64,000 nt of DNA from positions 3,145,001 through 3,209,000 of the forward strand of contig NZ_CAKAKE010000001.1 of assembly GCF_916618915.1 (NCBI RefSeq), read 5' to 3'. The position numbers and the translations under genes were made by a program. The notes beneath the pieces were generated by a model. That model was given only the letters and a program-made list of their open reading frames with translations. It was not told the DNA's origin and did not search any database. Numbering within the stretch: position 1 is the first letter of the stretch; every line of letters starts with the position of its first letter. This DNA comes from Stenotrophomonas sp. Marseille-Q4652. GTDB taxonomy: Bacteria; Pseudomonadota; Gammaproteobacteria; Xanthomonadales; Xanthomonadaceae. This document shows, piece after piece, positions 8,353-16,441 of the stretch.

Positions 8353-9486
8353 TCAGAAGCCGTGGGTGATGGTCGGCGAGGCGCTGGTGTAGTCGGCGTA
8401 AGGGTCGTGTTCGCCGGAAGCGCCTTCGGACAGGCGGAACTTCAAGGCCAGGCCATCGCGCGAGTCGGCCGCGCGCAGCGCCTCCTCCTGCTCGATGGTG
8501 CCGGCCTTGGCCATGCGGAACAGGCACTGGTCGAAGGTCTCCATGCCTTCCTCCAGCGATTCCTCCATCGCCTGCTTGATCTCGTGGATCTGGCCGCGGC
8601 GCAGCAGGTCGCGGATCATCGGCGTGTTCAGCAGCACTTCGGTGGCCGGCAGGCGGCGTCCGTCCTTGCCCTTGACCAGACGCTGGGAGATGACCGCGCG
8701 CAGGTTCAGCGCCAGGTTCATCAGCACGTTCTTGTGCGCGCTTTCCGGGAAGAAGTTGAGGATGCGCTCGATGGTCTGGTCGGCGTTGTTGGAGTGCAGC
8801 GTCGCCAGGCACAGGTGGCCGGTTTCGGCGAAGGCGATGGCCGCCTCCATGGTCTCGGCGTCGAGGATCTCGCCGATCAGGATCACGTCCGGCGCCTCGC
8901 GCATCGCGTTCTTTAGCGCGTTGTGGAAGGCATGGGTGTCCAGGCCGACCTCGCGCTGGTTGACGATGGACATCTTGTGCTTGTGCAGGAACTCGATCGG
9001 ATCCTCGATGGTGAGGATGTGGCCGGTCGAGGTGCTGTTGCGGTGGTCGATCATCGACGCCAGCGAGGTCGACTTGCCCGAGCCGGTCGAGCCGACCACC
9101 AGGACGAGGCCGCGCGGGGTCATGATCACGTCCTTGAGCACCTGCGGCAGGTTCAGCTCCTCGATGGACGGGATCCGGCTCTTGATCGCACGGATCACCA
9201 TGCCGACCTCGCCGCGCTGCTTGAACACGTTGACGCGGAAGCGCCCGGCGTCGGCCAGGGCGATGGCCATGTTGAGCTCCAGGTCACGCTCGAACTGCGG
9301 CACCTGGCCCTCGTCCATCAGCGAGTAGGCGATCTTCTTGACCATGCCCGGCGGCAGGCCGGTATTGCCCAGCGGATACAGCTTGCCCTCGATCTTGATG
9401 TAGACCGGTGCTCCCGTGGTCAGGAACATGTCCGAGGCGTTCTTCTCGGTCATCAGCTTCAGGAAGTAGCCGATATCCATGCGCAA
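8353..9486 (-). CDS. pilU: PilT/PilU-family type IV pilus retraction ATPase (PilU type)
   Basis: 377 residues. PAS-like N-terminal domain, then the secretion-ATPase core with Walker A GSTGSGKS (132-139), an Asp box around EDPIEF, a Walker B region PDVILIGEILD and a His box LATLHSNNADQ. The segments ILNFFPESAH and LNLRAVISQRL, and the tail ending near YADYTSASP, fit PilU rather than PilT. PilU assists PilT in depolymerising pili, for twitching motility and DNA uptake, at the inner membrane base. It stands alone here, without adjacent pilT. The residue after GEI is Leu where PilT has Arg. A second ATG at 9478-9480 (MDIGYF) is an equally good start. Confidence 0.9.
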   Translation of the reverse strand: MRMDIGYFLKLMTEKNASDMFLTTGAPVYIKIEGKLYPLGNTGLPPGMVKKIAYSLMDEGQVPQFERDLELNMAIALADAGRFRVNVFKQRGEVGMVIRAIKSRIPSIEELNLPQVLKDVIMTPRGLVLVVGSTGSGKSTSLASMIDHRNSTSTGHILTIEDPIEFLHKHKMSIVNQREVGLDTHAFHNALKNAMREAPDVILIGEILDAETMEAAIAFAETGHLCLATLHSNNADQTIERILNFFPESAHKNVLMNLALNLRAVISQRLVKGKDGRRLPATEVLLNTPMIRDLLRRGQIHEIKQAMEESLEEGMETFDQCLFRMAKAGTIEQEEALRAADSRDGLALKFRLSEGASGEHDPYADYTSASPTITHGF

Positions 9487-9578
9487 TGTTTCCCCAACAA
9501 TCAGCGAAGTACCGTTGCAAGCACTCCGCAGGCTTCCGACAATGGCCGCGCACAGACCCTCTGGCCACGGCTCCCCTA

Positions 9579-9962
9579 ATGAATCCTAGCTTCGCACAAA
9601 TGCGTAACTCCCTGTATGCGGTGATGTTGCTATCCGTGCTCTCCACCCCGGTTCTGGCACAGGACGCTGCCCTGGAGCTGGCGTCGGCCCGGCAATCGGT
9701 GGACCGCGCGGTCCAGGCCGACGCCGACCAGTATTCCCCGGAGCTGCTGGCCCAGGCCCGCCACGGGCTGGAACAGGCCCAGCGCGCCGCCCTGGACCGC
9801 CGCGAGCGCAAGCAGGCCCCGGCCATGGCCCTGCGGGCCGCCGCCGATGCCGACCTGGCCCGGGCCCAGAGCGAGGAGGCCGTGGCCAACGCAGAGCTGC
9901 GCCAGCGCCGTTCCGAGGTCGAACAGCTGCAGCGCAGCCTGGCCGACGGGGAGGGCCGCTGA
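9579..9962 (+). CDS. DUF4398 domain envelope protein
   Basis: 127 residues from the ATG at 9579; an ATG at 9600 (MRNSLYAVM) gives a 120-residue alternative. A signal peptide is clear: LYAVMLLSVLSTPVLAQ with cleavage after LAQ. The mature part is almost wholly helical, rich in Ala, Glu, Gln and Arg, with predicted coiled coil (ELRQRRSEVEQLQRSLAD), as in DUF4398 proteins. It overlaps the following OmpA-like gene by one base (TGATG). Function is unknown; a periplasmic or cell-envelope structural role is inferred from the partner. It is divergent from the PilU-type gene with under 100 bp between. Confidence 0.82.
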   Translation: MNPSFAQMRNSLYAVMLLSVLSTPVLAQDAALELASARQSVDRAVQADADQYSPELLAQARHGLEQAQRAALDRRERKQAPAMALRAAADADLARAQSEEAVANAELRQRRSEVEQLQRSLADGEGR

Positions 9963-10843
9963 TGCGTACCTCGATCCTGGCCCTGTGCCTGCTGCTGTCC
10001 CTGCCCGCGGCCGCCCGTGCCGCCGAAGACCCGGCGGTGGCCGTGCTGCGCCAGCGCCTGACCGTGCTGGACGCCGACTTCCAGACTGCCAACGTGGCCG
10101 CCTATGAACGCCTGCAGGCCCGCCAGGCCGTCGAAGCGCTGGCCAAGGCCAAGCGCAAGGAACTGGACCAGGCCCGCTACCTGGCCGACCGACGGGTGGA
10201 GATCGCCGAAACCACCGCCCGCGCCGCGGTGGCCCGCAACGAGGTCGAGCGGCTGGACCGCACCCGCGCCGAGCTGCTGATCGAAGCCAGCCGCCGTGAT
10301 GCCGCCCGGGCCCGCCAGGAAGCCGAGCGCCTGCGCGTGCAGGCGCAGATCCAGGCCGAGGAAGCCGAGCGCCTGCGCCTGGCGGCCGAAGCCGAACTGC
10401 TGGCCCGCCAGGACGCCGAGAACGCCCTGAGCAGCGTGGCCGGCAAGCAGCAGCAGCGGCTCAGCGCGGCGCAGCAGAACGCAGCCAAGCTGGCCCGCGA
10501 GGAAGCCGAGCTGGTGTCCGGCCACAAGCTGCCGGCGGCCAGGTTCGACAACCGCGGCGAGGTCTTCACCCTGGCGGGCGATGCGTTCGGCTCGGGCAAC
10601 GCGACGCTGTCGGCCGGTGCCCGCAACCAGGTCAAGGCGCTGGCCGAGTACCTGAACATCGGTCGCAAGGGCCGGGTCCGGATCGAGGCCTGGGACAGCG
10701 CTGCCGGTGTCGGCCAACGTCGTGCCGAGACCCTGCGCGATGCGCTGGTGGCTGCCGGCGTGAGTGCCAGCCGCCTGCAGGTCGCCGGCAACAAGGGCGC
10801 CTCGACCAAGGCGCGCTCGGCCGAGATCATCGTCGCGCCGTAA
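9962..10843 (+). CDS. OmpA-like coiled-coil envelope protein (DUF4398-type N-terminus)
   Basis: 293 residues. Signal peptide LALCLLLSLPAAARAAED at residues 5-22, then about 150 residues of charged helix with strong coiled-coil character (EEAERLRLAAEAELLARQ), then a C-terminal OmpA-like domain (around 195-293) with strands and the helix NQVKALAEYLNIGRK. The canonical OmpA peptidoglycan-binding NX2LSX2RA motif is only loosely kept (GQRRAETLRDALVAAGV), so peptidoglycan binding is uncertain. It is translated from a TGATG junction with the preceding DUF4398 gene and both probably act together at the outer membrane/periplasm. Confidence 0.85.
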   Translation: MRTSILALCLLLSLPAAARAAEDPAVAVLRQRLTVLDADFQTANVAAYERLQARQAVEALAKAKRKELDQARYLADRRVEIAETTARAAVARNEVERLDRTRAELLIEASRRDAARARQEAERLRVQAQIQAEEAERLRLAAEAELLARQDAENALSSVAGKQQQRLSAAQQNAAKLAREEAELVSGHKLPAARFDNRGEVFTLAGDAFGSGNATLSAGARNQVKALAEYLNIGRKGRVRIEAWDSAAGVGQRRAETLRDALVAAGVSASRLQVAGNKGASTKARSAEIIVAP

Positions 10844-10929
10844 TTCAAGCGTTTGTTTTTGTTAGATTTTTGTTGGTTTCCGTAGTCCGCTGAACGGCCG
10901 TCACGCAATACCGGATCTGCCGTGTTTTG

Positions 10930-11149
10930 AGGCTTGAAGGAACTTCCGGCCAGGCGTAGGGTCAATTGTCCGGGCAGCAACTCCGCTGCCCGGTACGCAG
11001 GAGGACCGGGCCAATGAAGTCTGTGGCACGTGGTGATCTGGTGGCCCCCAGGGCCGCCGACGTGGGGGCCGAGGCTCCCGCAGCCCGTGGTCCGCTCCTG
11101 CGTGCTTGTTGACGCCCCGTGCCGAAAGGCCGGGGCGTTCGTGTTTTCA
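10930..11149 (+). other. Structured intergenic RNA candidate (leader or sRNA)
   Basis: The 323-bp gap between the OmpA-like gene and the DUF465 gene has no supported ORF but several interlocking inverted repeats. They are a 9-bp stem 10970-10978/10985-10993; a long-range 9-bp stem 10995-11003/11095-11103 extended by GACC/GGTC (11004-11007/11089-11092); a nested 8-bp stem 11043-11050/11063-11070; and a terminator-like hairpin 11112-11138. This nesting suggests a folded RNA of about 180-220 nt ending at the hairpin, or a structured leader of the DUF465 gene. I do not recognise a known family (not 6S, SRP, tmRNA or RNase P RNA by their signature sequences). Confidence 0.4.
11112..11145 (+). terminator. 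Terminator-like hairpin before DUF465 gene
   Basis: ACGCCCCG/CGGGGCGT arms plus GCC/GGC around a GAAA tetraloop, with one bulge, followed by TCGTGTTTT. It lies 22 nt before the DUF465 start and may end the upstream RNA or act as an attenuator. Confidence 0.5.
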
Positions 11150-11166
11150 GCCGAAGGAGGCAGATC

Positions 11167-11385
11167 ATGTTCGAAGGGCAATCCCAGAGCGAAATCGAGG
11201 CATTGATGAAGTCCAATCCCGAGTTCAAGCAGCTCTACCAGCGCCACCGCACCTTGGACAAGAAATGCATGGACGCCGAACTCGGGGTACTTCCCATCGA
11301 CGACGTCACGCTGGGGCAGATGAAACGCGAAAAACTGCTGGCCAAGCAGAAGCTGCTACGGATCTACGACACCAAGCCGCACTGA
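11167..11385 (+). CDS. DUF465 / YdcH family small protein
   Basis: 72 residues beginning MFEGQSQSEIEALMKSN. A perfect AGGAGG lies at 11155-11160, six bases before the ATG, and decides this start over the longer open frame. The sequence is helical and charged; HRTLDKKCMDAE and QMKREKLLAKQKLL fit the DUF465 helical hairpin. DUF465 proteins (YdcH in E. coli) are widespread and lack a defined function. It is probably transcribed alone: a structured hairpin region precedes it and another strong hairpin follows. Confidence 0.88.
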   Translation: MFEGQSQSEIEALMKSNPEFKQLYQRHRTLDKKCMDAELGVLPIDDVTLGQMKREKLLAKQKLLRIYDTKPH

Positions 11386-11418
11386 TCCATTCCTCCCCCT
11401 GACTGTTTCAGCCGTCGC

Positions 11419-11454
11419 GGGCGGCGGCGACCTCCTCGTCGGTCGCCGTCGCCC
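11419..11454. other. Strong 14-bp inverted repeat between DUF465 and cbs genes
   Basis: Arms 11419-11432 and 11441-11454 pair over 14 positions (one G-U type pair) around an 8-nt loop. No T-run follows, so it is either an imperfect terminator for the DUF465 gene or structure in the cbs leader. Confidence 0.45.
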
Positions 11455-11568
11455 GAGACGCTCTTCCCGGCCGGACGCTGTATTCCCCGGCCTTCGCCTG
11501 ACTTTCCCCGCCATCCATCGGATAATTGCCGGTCCGGCCGCGCAGCGGCGCGACATCCAGATGTGAAC

Positions 11569-12945
11569 ATGGCCATCCATTCCTCCGTCCTCGAACTCAT
11601 CGGGCAGACTCCCATCGTCAAGGCCCAGCGCCTGGATACCGGTGTGTGCGAGGTTTACCTGAAGCTGGAAAGCGCCAACCCCGGCGGTTCGATCAAGGAC
11701 CGCATCGGCCTGTCGATGATCGAGGCGGCCGAGAAGCGGGGTGACCTCAAGCCGGGTGCAACCCTGGTCGAGGGTACTGCCGGCAATACCGGCCTGGGCC
11801 TGGCCCTGGTGGCCCAGCAGAAGGGCTACAAGCTGATCCTCGTGGTCCCGGACAAGATGAGCCGGGAGAAGATCTTCAACCTCAAGGCCATGGGCGCCGA
11901 GGTGGTGCTGACCCGTTCGGACGTGGCCAAGGGCCATCCGGAGTACTACCAGGACCTGGCCAAGACCATCGCCGACCGCACCCCGGGCGCGTACTTCATC
12001 AACCAGTTCGGCAATCCGGACAACCCGGCCGCGCACGAGTTCGGCACCGGCCCGGAAATGCTGTCGCAGATGGCCGAGGTCGGCGGCGTGGATGCGATCG
12101 TCGTGGGTTGCGGCAGCTCGGGCACGATGACCGGCCTGAGCCGCGCGCTGGCCACCGCCTCGCCTAATACCGAGATCATCCTTGCCGACCCGGTGGGGTC
12201 GATCCTTGCCGAGTACATCAACGAGGGCACGCTCAACGACAAGTCCGGCAGCTGGCTGGTGGAAGGCATCGGCGAGGACTTCCTGCCGGGCATCTCCGAT
12301 TTCAGCCGGGTCACCAAGGCCTATGCGATCAGCGATGCGGAGAGCTTCCACACCGCGCGCGAGCTGCTGGGCAAGGAGGGCATCCTCGGAGGTTCCTCGA
12401 CCGGGACCCTGCTGGCCGCGGCGCTGAAGTACTGCCGCGAGCAGACCACGCCGAAGAAGGTGCTGGTGCTGGTGCCCGATACCGGCAACAAGTACCTGTC
12501 CAAGATGTACAACGACTACTGGATGCTGGACAACGGCTTCCTGGAGCGTAAGCAGTATGGCGACCTGCGCGACCTGATCCTGCGTCCCTACAGCCAGCGC
12601 GACACGGTGGTGGTAAGCCCGACGGACCTGCTGACCACCGCCTACCAGCGAATGAAGCTCTACGACGTCTCGCAACTGCCAGTGATGGACGGCGAGCAGC
12701 TGGTCGGCATCATCGACGAGAGCGACGTGCTGCTGCATGTCTACGGTGACGAAGCCCGCTTCCGCGACCCGGTCTCGGTGGCGATGGTCAGCAAGCTGGA
12801 GAAGCTGGACGTCAAGTCGCCGATCGAGGCGCTGCTGCCGGTGTTCGACCGCGGCCAGGTCGCGATCATCACCGACGGCGACACCTTCCTCGGCCTGATC
12901 ACCCGGATCGACCTGCTGAACTACCTGCGTCGTCGAGTGCAGTGA
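11569..12945 (+). CDS. Pyridoxal-phosphate-dependent cystathionine beta-synthase with CBS domains
   Basis: 458 residues. The catalytic domain (1-~320) is a fold-II PLP enzyme: PLP lysine K43 in NPGGSIKDR, substrate-loop TAGNTG (70-75), and phosphate-binding GCGSSGTMTG. Two CBS motifs follow at about 335-458 (ISD-type strands ending LITRIDLLNYL). It condenses serine with homocysteine to cystathionine (reverse transsulfuration), or acts as a cysteine synthase; the C-terminal CBS pair favours the former and may sense an adenosyl ligand. The next gene, a cystathionine gamma-synthase/lyase, continues this pathway. The ATG at 11569 is preferred over an upstream in-frame GTG at 11563. Confidence 0.9.
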   Translation: MAIHSSVLELIGQTPIVKAQRLDTGVCEVYLKLESANPGGSIKDRIGLSMIEAAEKRGDLKPGATLVEGTAGNTGLGLALVAQQKGYKLILVVPDKMSREKIFNLKAMGAEVVLTRSDVAKGHPEYYQDLAKTIADRTPGAYFINQFGNPDNPAAHEFGTGPEMLSQMAEVGGVDAIVVGCGSSGTMTGLSRALATASPNTEIILADPVGSILAEYINEGTLNDKSGSWLVEGIGEDFLPGISDFSRVTKAYAISDAESFHTARELLGKEGILGGSSTGTLLAAALKYCREQTTPKKVLVLVPDTGNKYLSKMYNDYWMLDNGFLERKQYGDLRDLILRPYSQRDTVVVSPTDLLTTAYQRMKLYDVSQLPVMDGEQLVGIIDESDVLLHVYGDEARFRDPVSVAMVSKLEKLDVKSPIEALLPVFDRGQVAIITDGDTFLGLITRIDLLNYLRRRVQ

Positions 12946-13020
12946 TCCGGGCGTTGTGAGCCCGGTCGCACGTCAAAGAACGTTAAGGCCCCGCTGCTAG
13001 ACTCCCGACCCTTACCAATT

Positions 13021-13037
13021 GGCGCCCTTCGGGCGCC
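13021..13037. other. Hairpin in metB leader
   Basis: Perfect 7-bp stem GGCGCCC-TTC-GGGCGCC, ending 19 bp before the metB start. No T-run follows. It could be an attenuator-like structure; it does not resemble a SAM riboswitch. Confidence 0.4.
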
Positions 13038-13056
13038 GCCCTGCAGGATCAATAAC

Positions 13057-14256
13057 ATGTCCGACCCCTCCAACCACGCCAAGGGCCGCGAACTGGCCCT
13101 GGGCACGCTGGCGATCCACGGCGGCCAGTCGCCCGATCCCAGCACCGGCGCAGTAATGCCGCCGATCTATGCCACTTCGACCTACGCGCAGTCCAGCCCG
13201 GGCGAGCACCAGGGCTTCGAGTACTCGCGTACGCACAACCCGACGCGCTTCGCCTACGAGCGTTGCGTGGCGGCGCTGGAAGGCGGTAGTCGCGGCTTTG
13301 CGTTCGCCTCCGGCATGGCGGCCAGCTCGACTGTGATCGAGCTGCTGGATGCCGGCAGCCACGTGGTGGCGATGGATGACATCTACGGTGGCAGTTTCCG
13401 TCTGTTCGAGCGTGTGCGCCGCCGTACCGCCGGGCTGGATTTCAGCTTCGTCGACCTGACCGATCCGGCCGCGTTCGAAGCGGCGATCACGCCGAAGACG
13501 AAGATGGTGTGGATCGAAACCCCCACCAACCCGATGCTGAAGATCGTGGACATTGCCGCGGTTGTCGGCATCGCCAAGCGCCATGGCCTGATCGTGGTGG
13601 TGGACAACACCTTCGCCTCGCCGATGCTGCAGCGGCCGCTGGAGCTGGGGGCGGACCTGGTGCTGCATTCGGCCACCAAGTACCTCAACGGCCATTCGGA
13701 CATGGTCGGCGGCATGGTCGTGGTCGGTGACAACGCCGAGCTGGCCGAGCAGATGGCGTTCCTGCAGAACTCGATCGGTGGCGTGCAGGGGCCGTTCGAT
13801 TCCTTCCTCGCCCTGCGTGGCCTGAAGACTCTGCCGCTGCGGATGAAGGCGCACTGCGCCAACGCCCAGGCGCTGGCCCAGTGGCTGCAGTCGCATCCGG
13901 CGGTGGAGAAGGTGATCTACCCGGGGCTGGAGTCGCACCCGCAGCATGCGCTGGCCAAGCGCCAGATGGACGGCTTCGGTGGCATCGTGTCGATCGTCGT
14001 CAAGGGCGGGTTTGCCGCTGCCAAGGCGTTCTGCGAGAAGACCGAGCTGTTCACTCTGGCTGAATCGCTGGGCGGGGTGGAGAGCCTGGTCAACCACCCG
14101 GCAGTGATGACCCACGCCTCTATCCCGGTCGAGCGCCGCGACCAGCTCGGCATTAGCGATGCCCTGGTGCGGTTGAGCGTGGGGGTGGAGGATTCCTTCG
14201 ATCTCGAGGCCGATTTGGCGGCAACACTTGCCCATGCAACAGCAAATGACCGATAA
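13057..14256 (+). CDS. metB: Cystathionine gamma-synthase / gamma-lyase family PLP enzyme
   Basis: 399 residues of the Cys/Met-metabolism PLP family (fold type I). PLP lysine K208 lies in HSATKYLNGHSD; the Y57-R59 active-site YSRTHNPTR and SLGGVESLVNHPA complete the family signature. It either makes cystathionine from activated homoserine and cysteine, or cleaves cystathionine; family members in Xanthomonas are reported with lyase activity, so direction is unresolved. It is the conserved left boundary gene of the Xanthomonas O-antigen locus. The downstream wzm frame overlaps its 3' end, so the O-antigen genes are probably transcribed on from it. Confidence 0.92.
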   Translation: MSDPSNHAKGRELALGTLAIHGGQSPDPSTGAVMPPIYATSTYAQSSPGEHQGFEYSRTHNPTRFAYERCVAALEGGSRGFAFASGMAASSTVIELLDAGSHVVAMDDIYGGSFRLFERVRRRTAGLDFSFVDLTDPAAFEAAITPKTKMVWIETPTNPMLKIVDIAAVVGIAKRHGLIVVVDNTFASPMLQRPLELGADLVLHSATKYLNGHSDMVGGMVVVGDNAELAEQMAFLQNSIGGVQGPFDSFLALRGLKTLPLRMKAHCANAQALAQWLQSHPAVEKVIYPGLESHPQHALAKRQMDGFGGIVSIVVKGGFAAAKAFCEKTELFTLAESLGGVESLVNHPAVMTHASIPVERRDQLGISDALVRLSVGVEDSFDLEADLAATLAHATANDR

Positions 14257-15070
14257 GCACCCGAGCACGCCGATTGCCCTCGTTTCCACGCTGGTGCGCA
14301 ATCGCGGACTGGTCCGCCAACTAGCGTGGCAGGAAATAGCCGGGCGGTATCGATCCTCCCTGCTGGGTGTTGCGTGGATGGCGATCACCCCACTGTTGAT
14401 GCTGTCCGTTTACACCTTCGTGTTCGCCGTAGTCTTCCAGGCGCGGTGGGGTACGACCGGTAGCGGGGACAAGGCCCAGTTTGCCGTGGTGTTGTTTGCC
14501 GGCTTGGCGGTATTTACTGTGCTCTCGGAATGCCTGAACCGGGCGCCAGGGCTGATCGTCAGCAATGCCAACTATGTGAAGCGGGTGGTATTTCCGCTGG
14601 AGCTGCTGCCTGTCATCGTCCTTTGTGGTGCTGTGTTCCACTTCATGGTGAGCATGCTGGTCTGGCTGGTTGCCGCCTGGATCTTGATCGGCCCTCCGCC
14701 GCCGACCGCGTTTCTGTTGCCGGTGGTCATCCTTCCGCTTGCATTTGGGACGTTGGGTGCAAGCTGGGGCCTAGCTGCCTTGGGGGTGTACCTGCGTGAC
14801 GTAGGGCAGGTGGTCGGGGTAGTAGTGACCGGACTGTTGTTCCTCTCGCCCATCTTCTACCCGATCGAGGCGGTGCCAGAGGGCGCTCGGGAGCTCATCA
14901 TGCTGAACCCGGTTGGATACGTGGTCGAGATGGCGCGTGGCGTGCTGGTCTTTGGCCGCTTGCCCGATCTAATGGGCTTCTTGGCCTCGCTTCTCTCGAG
15001 CATTTTGGTGGCATGGGCCGGATTCTGGCTGTTTCAGAAGACGCGAAAGGGATTTGCCGATGTCCTGTGA
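14234..15070 (+). CDS. wzm: O-antigen ABC transporter permease (Wzm)
   Basis: 278 residues, six hydrophobic membrane segments. The cytoplasmic N-terminus holds WQEIAGRYRSSLLGVAWMAI, the signature of ABC-2-type polysaccharide permeases, and SPIFYPIEAVPE near the end is also conserved. With Wzt it moves undecaprenyl-linked O-polysaccharide across the inner membrane. The start is uncertain: ATG 14234 or 14246 (both without a clear SD) overlap the end of metB; the 14246 form is MTDKHPSTP. It overlaps wzt by 11 bp. Local GC and codon choice are visibly lower than the flanking housekeeping genes, fitting an exchanged locus. Confidence 0.9.
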   Translation: MQQQMTDKHPSTPIALVSTLVRNRGLVRQLAWQEIAGRYRSSLLGVAWMAITPLLMLSVYTFVFAVVFQARWGTTGSGDKAQFAVVLFAGLAVFTVLSECLNRAPGLIVSNANYVKRVVFPLELLPVIVLCGAVFHFMVSMLVWLVAAWILIGPPPPTAFLLPVVILPLAFGTLGASWGLAALGVYLRDVGQVVGVVVTGLLFLSPIFYPIEAVPEGARELIMLNPVGYVVEMARGVLVFGRLPDLMGFLASLLSSILVAWAGFWLFQKTRKGFADVL

Positions 15071-16424
15071 TGAGTTTGCGATCCAAGCCGAGAATGTCGG
15101 CAAGTGCTATCACCTTTATGAGCGCCCTTCGGACCGGCTTAAACAGTTCTTCCTGCCGCGTCTGGCGAGGACAATAGGGCTGCAGGAGCGTCAGTTCTTC
15201 CGCGAGTTCTGGGCCCTCAGGAATGTCACTTTCCAAGTCAGGAAGGGTGAACAGGTGGGGATCGTCGGGCGTAATGGTGCAGGCAAGTCCACGTTGCTGC
15301 AGATCATTTGCGGAACCTTGGGGGCTTCGGAAGGCCAAGTCCAGGTAAACGGCCGCATTGCTGCGCTTCTGGAGCTTGGGGCGGGTTTTAACCCTGAGCT
15401 GACCGGTGCTGAGAACGTGTTTCTCAACGGGGCGGTGCTGGGTGTAAGCCGCGCCGAGATGGAGGCGCGCTACGACCAGGTCTTGGCTTTTGCCGATATC
15501 GGATCCTTCATCAATCAGCCGGTCAAGAACTATTCCAGTGGCATGTACATGCGTTTGGCGTTTGCTGTTGCCGTGCATGTAGAGCCAGAAATCCTGGTGG
15601 TGGACGAGGCTCTGTCTGTTGGGGACGAAGCGTTCCAGCGCAAATGTAACCTGAAGATCCAATCACTTAGGGAAGGCGGCACTACGGTGCTGTTCGTTTC
15701 CCACTCAGCCAGCCATGTGATCGAGGTCTGCAATAGGGCTCTCTGGATCGACAAAGGCAGATTGATGGCCCAGGGGGATCCGAAGCCGATCGTATCGGCC
15801 TACCACAAGATGATTTACGCTGCGGCGGCGGACCCTGCAAAGGAGGAGGCGCCGGACAGTGGCGGGCAAGCGTCCCAGCCGGACGCGGAGCCGGGGCGCA
15901 GCATCGAGGTGGTGCGTGCCGAGGACGAGGCATACTTGGATCCCGGACTGGTGTCGACCACTGCCGTGGTCTACCCCTCATTGGGGTGCCAGATCGTCGC
16001 GCCGCGCTTGCTCACGCTGGACGGGCGACGGGTCAATGTGCTGGCCGGTGGCGCCGAGTATGTCTACGCCTATGAGGTTCACTTCGATACGGCGGCCGCC
16101 GCGGTGCGGTTCGGCATGATGATCCGTACGATGCGCGGCCTGGATCTCGGGGGGGGCGTCTCCACTACTGCCCAGCGCTCCCATGAATACTTTGCAGCAG
16201 GCACCGTGGTCGAAGTCCGGTACCGCTTCCGTACGGCGATGGAGGCAGGCGTTTACTTCCTAAACGCAGGGGTGGTTTCGATCGTAGGTGATGAAGAAAA
16301 GTACATGGCCCGGATCGTCGACGCGGTGATGTTCCGCGTTCTTTCGCGTCCCGATCGGCTGGCAACGGGCATGGTGGATTTCAGTATTGATCCTACTGTG
16401 CGGGCCAGAAGCGCGGCAGGTTGA
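15060..16424 (+). CDS. wzt: O-antigen ABC transporter ATP-binding protein with Wzt-C carbohydrate-binding domain
   Basis: 454 residues. ATPase domain 1-~265: Walker A GRNGAGKST (70-78), signature YSSGMYM (158-164), Walker B ILVVDEAL, and H-loop FVSHS. About 180 further residues (from ~275) form a Wzt-C-like beta-sandwich, e.g. EYVYAYEVHFDTAAAAVRFG. In characterised systems such domains recognise a specific non-reducing terminal group on the finished polysaccharide and gate export. The likely partner is the neighbouring giant glycosyltransferase, whose N-terminal sulfotransferase-like domain could add that group. ATG 15060 is chosen over an upstream TTG. Confidence 0.92.
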   Translation: MSCDEFAIQAENVGKCYHLYERPSDRLKQFFLPRLARTIGLQERQFFREFWALRNVTFQVRKGEQVGIVGRNGAGKSTLLQIICGTLGASEGQVQVNGRIAALLELGAGFNPELTGAENVFLNGAVLGVSRAEMEARYDQVLAFADIGSFINQPVKNYSSGMYMRLAFAVAVHVEPEILVVDEALSVGDEAFQRKCNLKIQSLREGGTTVLFVSHSASHVIEVCNRALWIDKGRLMAQGDPKPIVSAYHKMIYAAAADPAKEEAPDSGGQASQPDAEPGRSIEVVRAEDEAYLDPGLVSTTAVVYPSLGCQIVAPRLLTLDGRRVNVLAGGAEYVYAYEVHFDTAAAAVRFGMMIRTMRGLDLGGGVSTTAQRSHEYFAAGTVVEVRYRFRTAMEAGVYFLNAGVVSIVGDEEKYMARIVDAVMFRVLSRPDRLATGMVDFSIDPTVRARSAAG

Positions 16425-16441
16425 GTCTCGGAGAACAAGCT

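Noticed and set aside
10844..11166. 6S, tmRNA, SRP or RNase P RNA
   Set aside because: None of the signature sequences of these RNAs are present; kept only as an unnamed structured RNA candidate.
12946..13056. SAM riboswitch before metB
   Set aside because: Only a simple 7-bp hairpin is present; the multi-helix SAM-binding core is missing.
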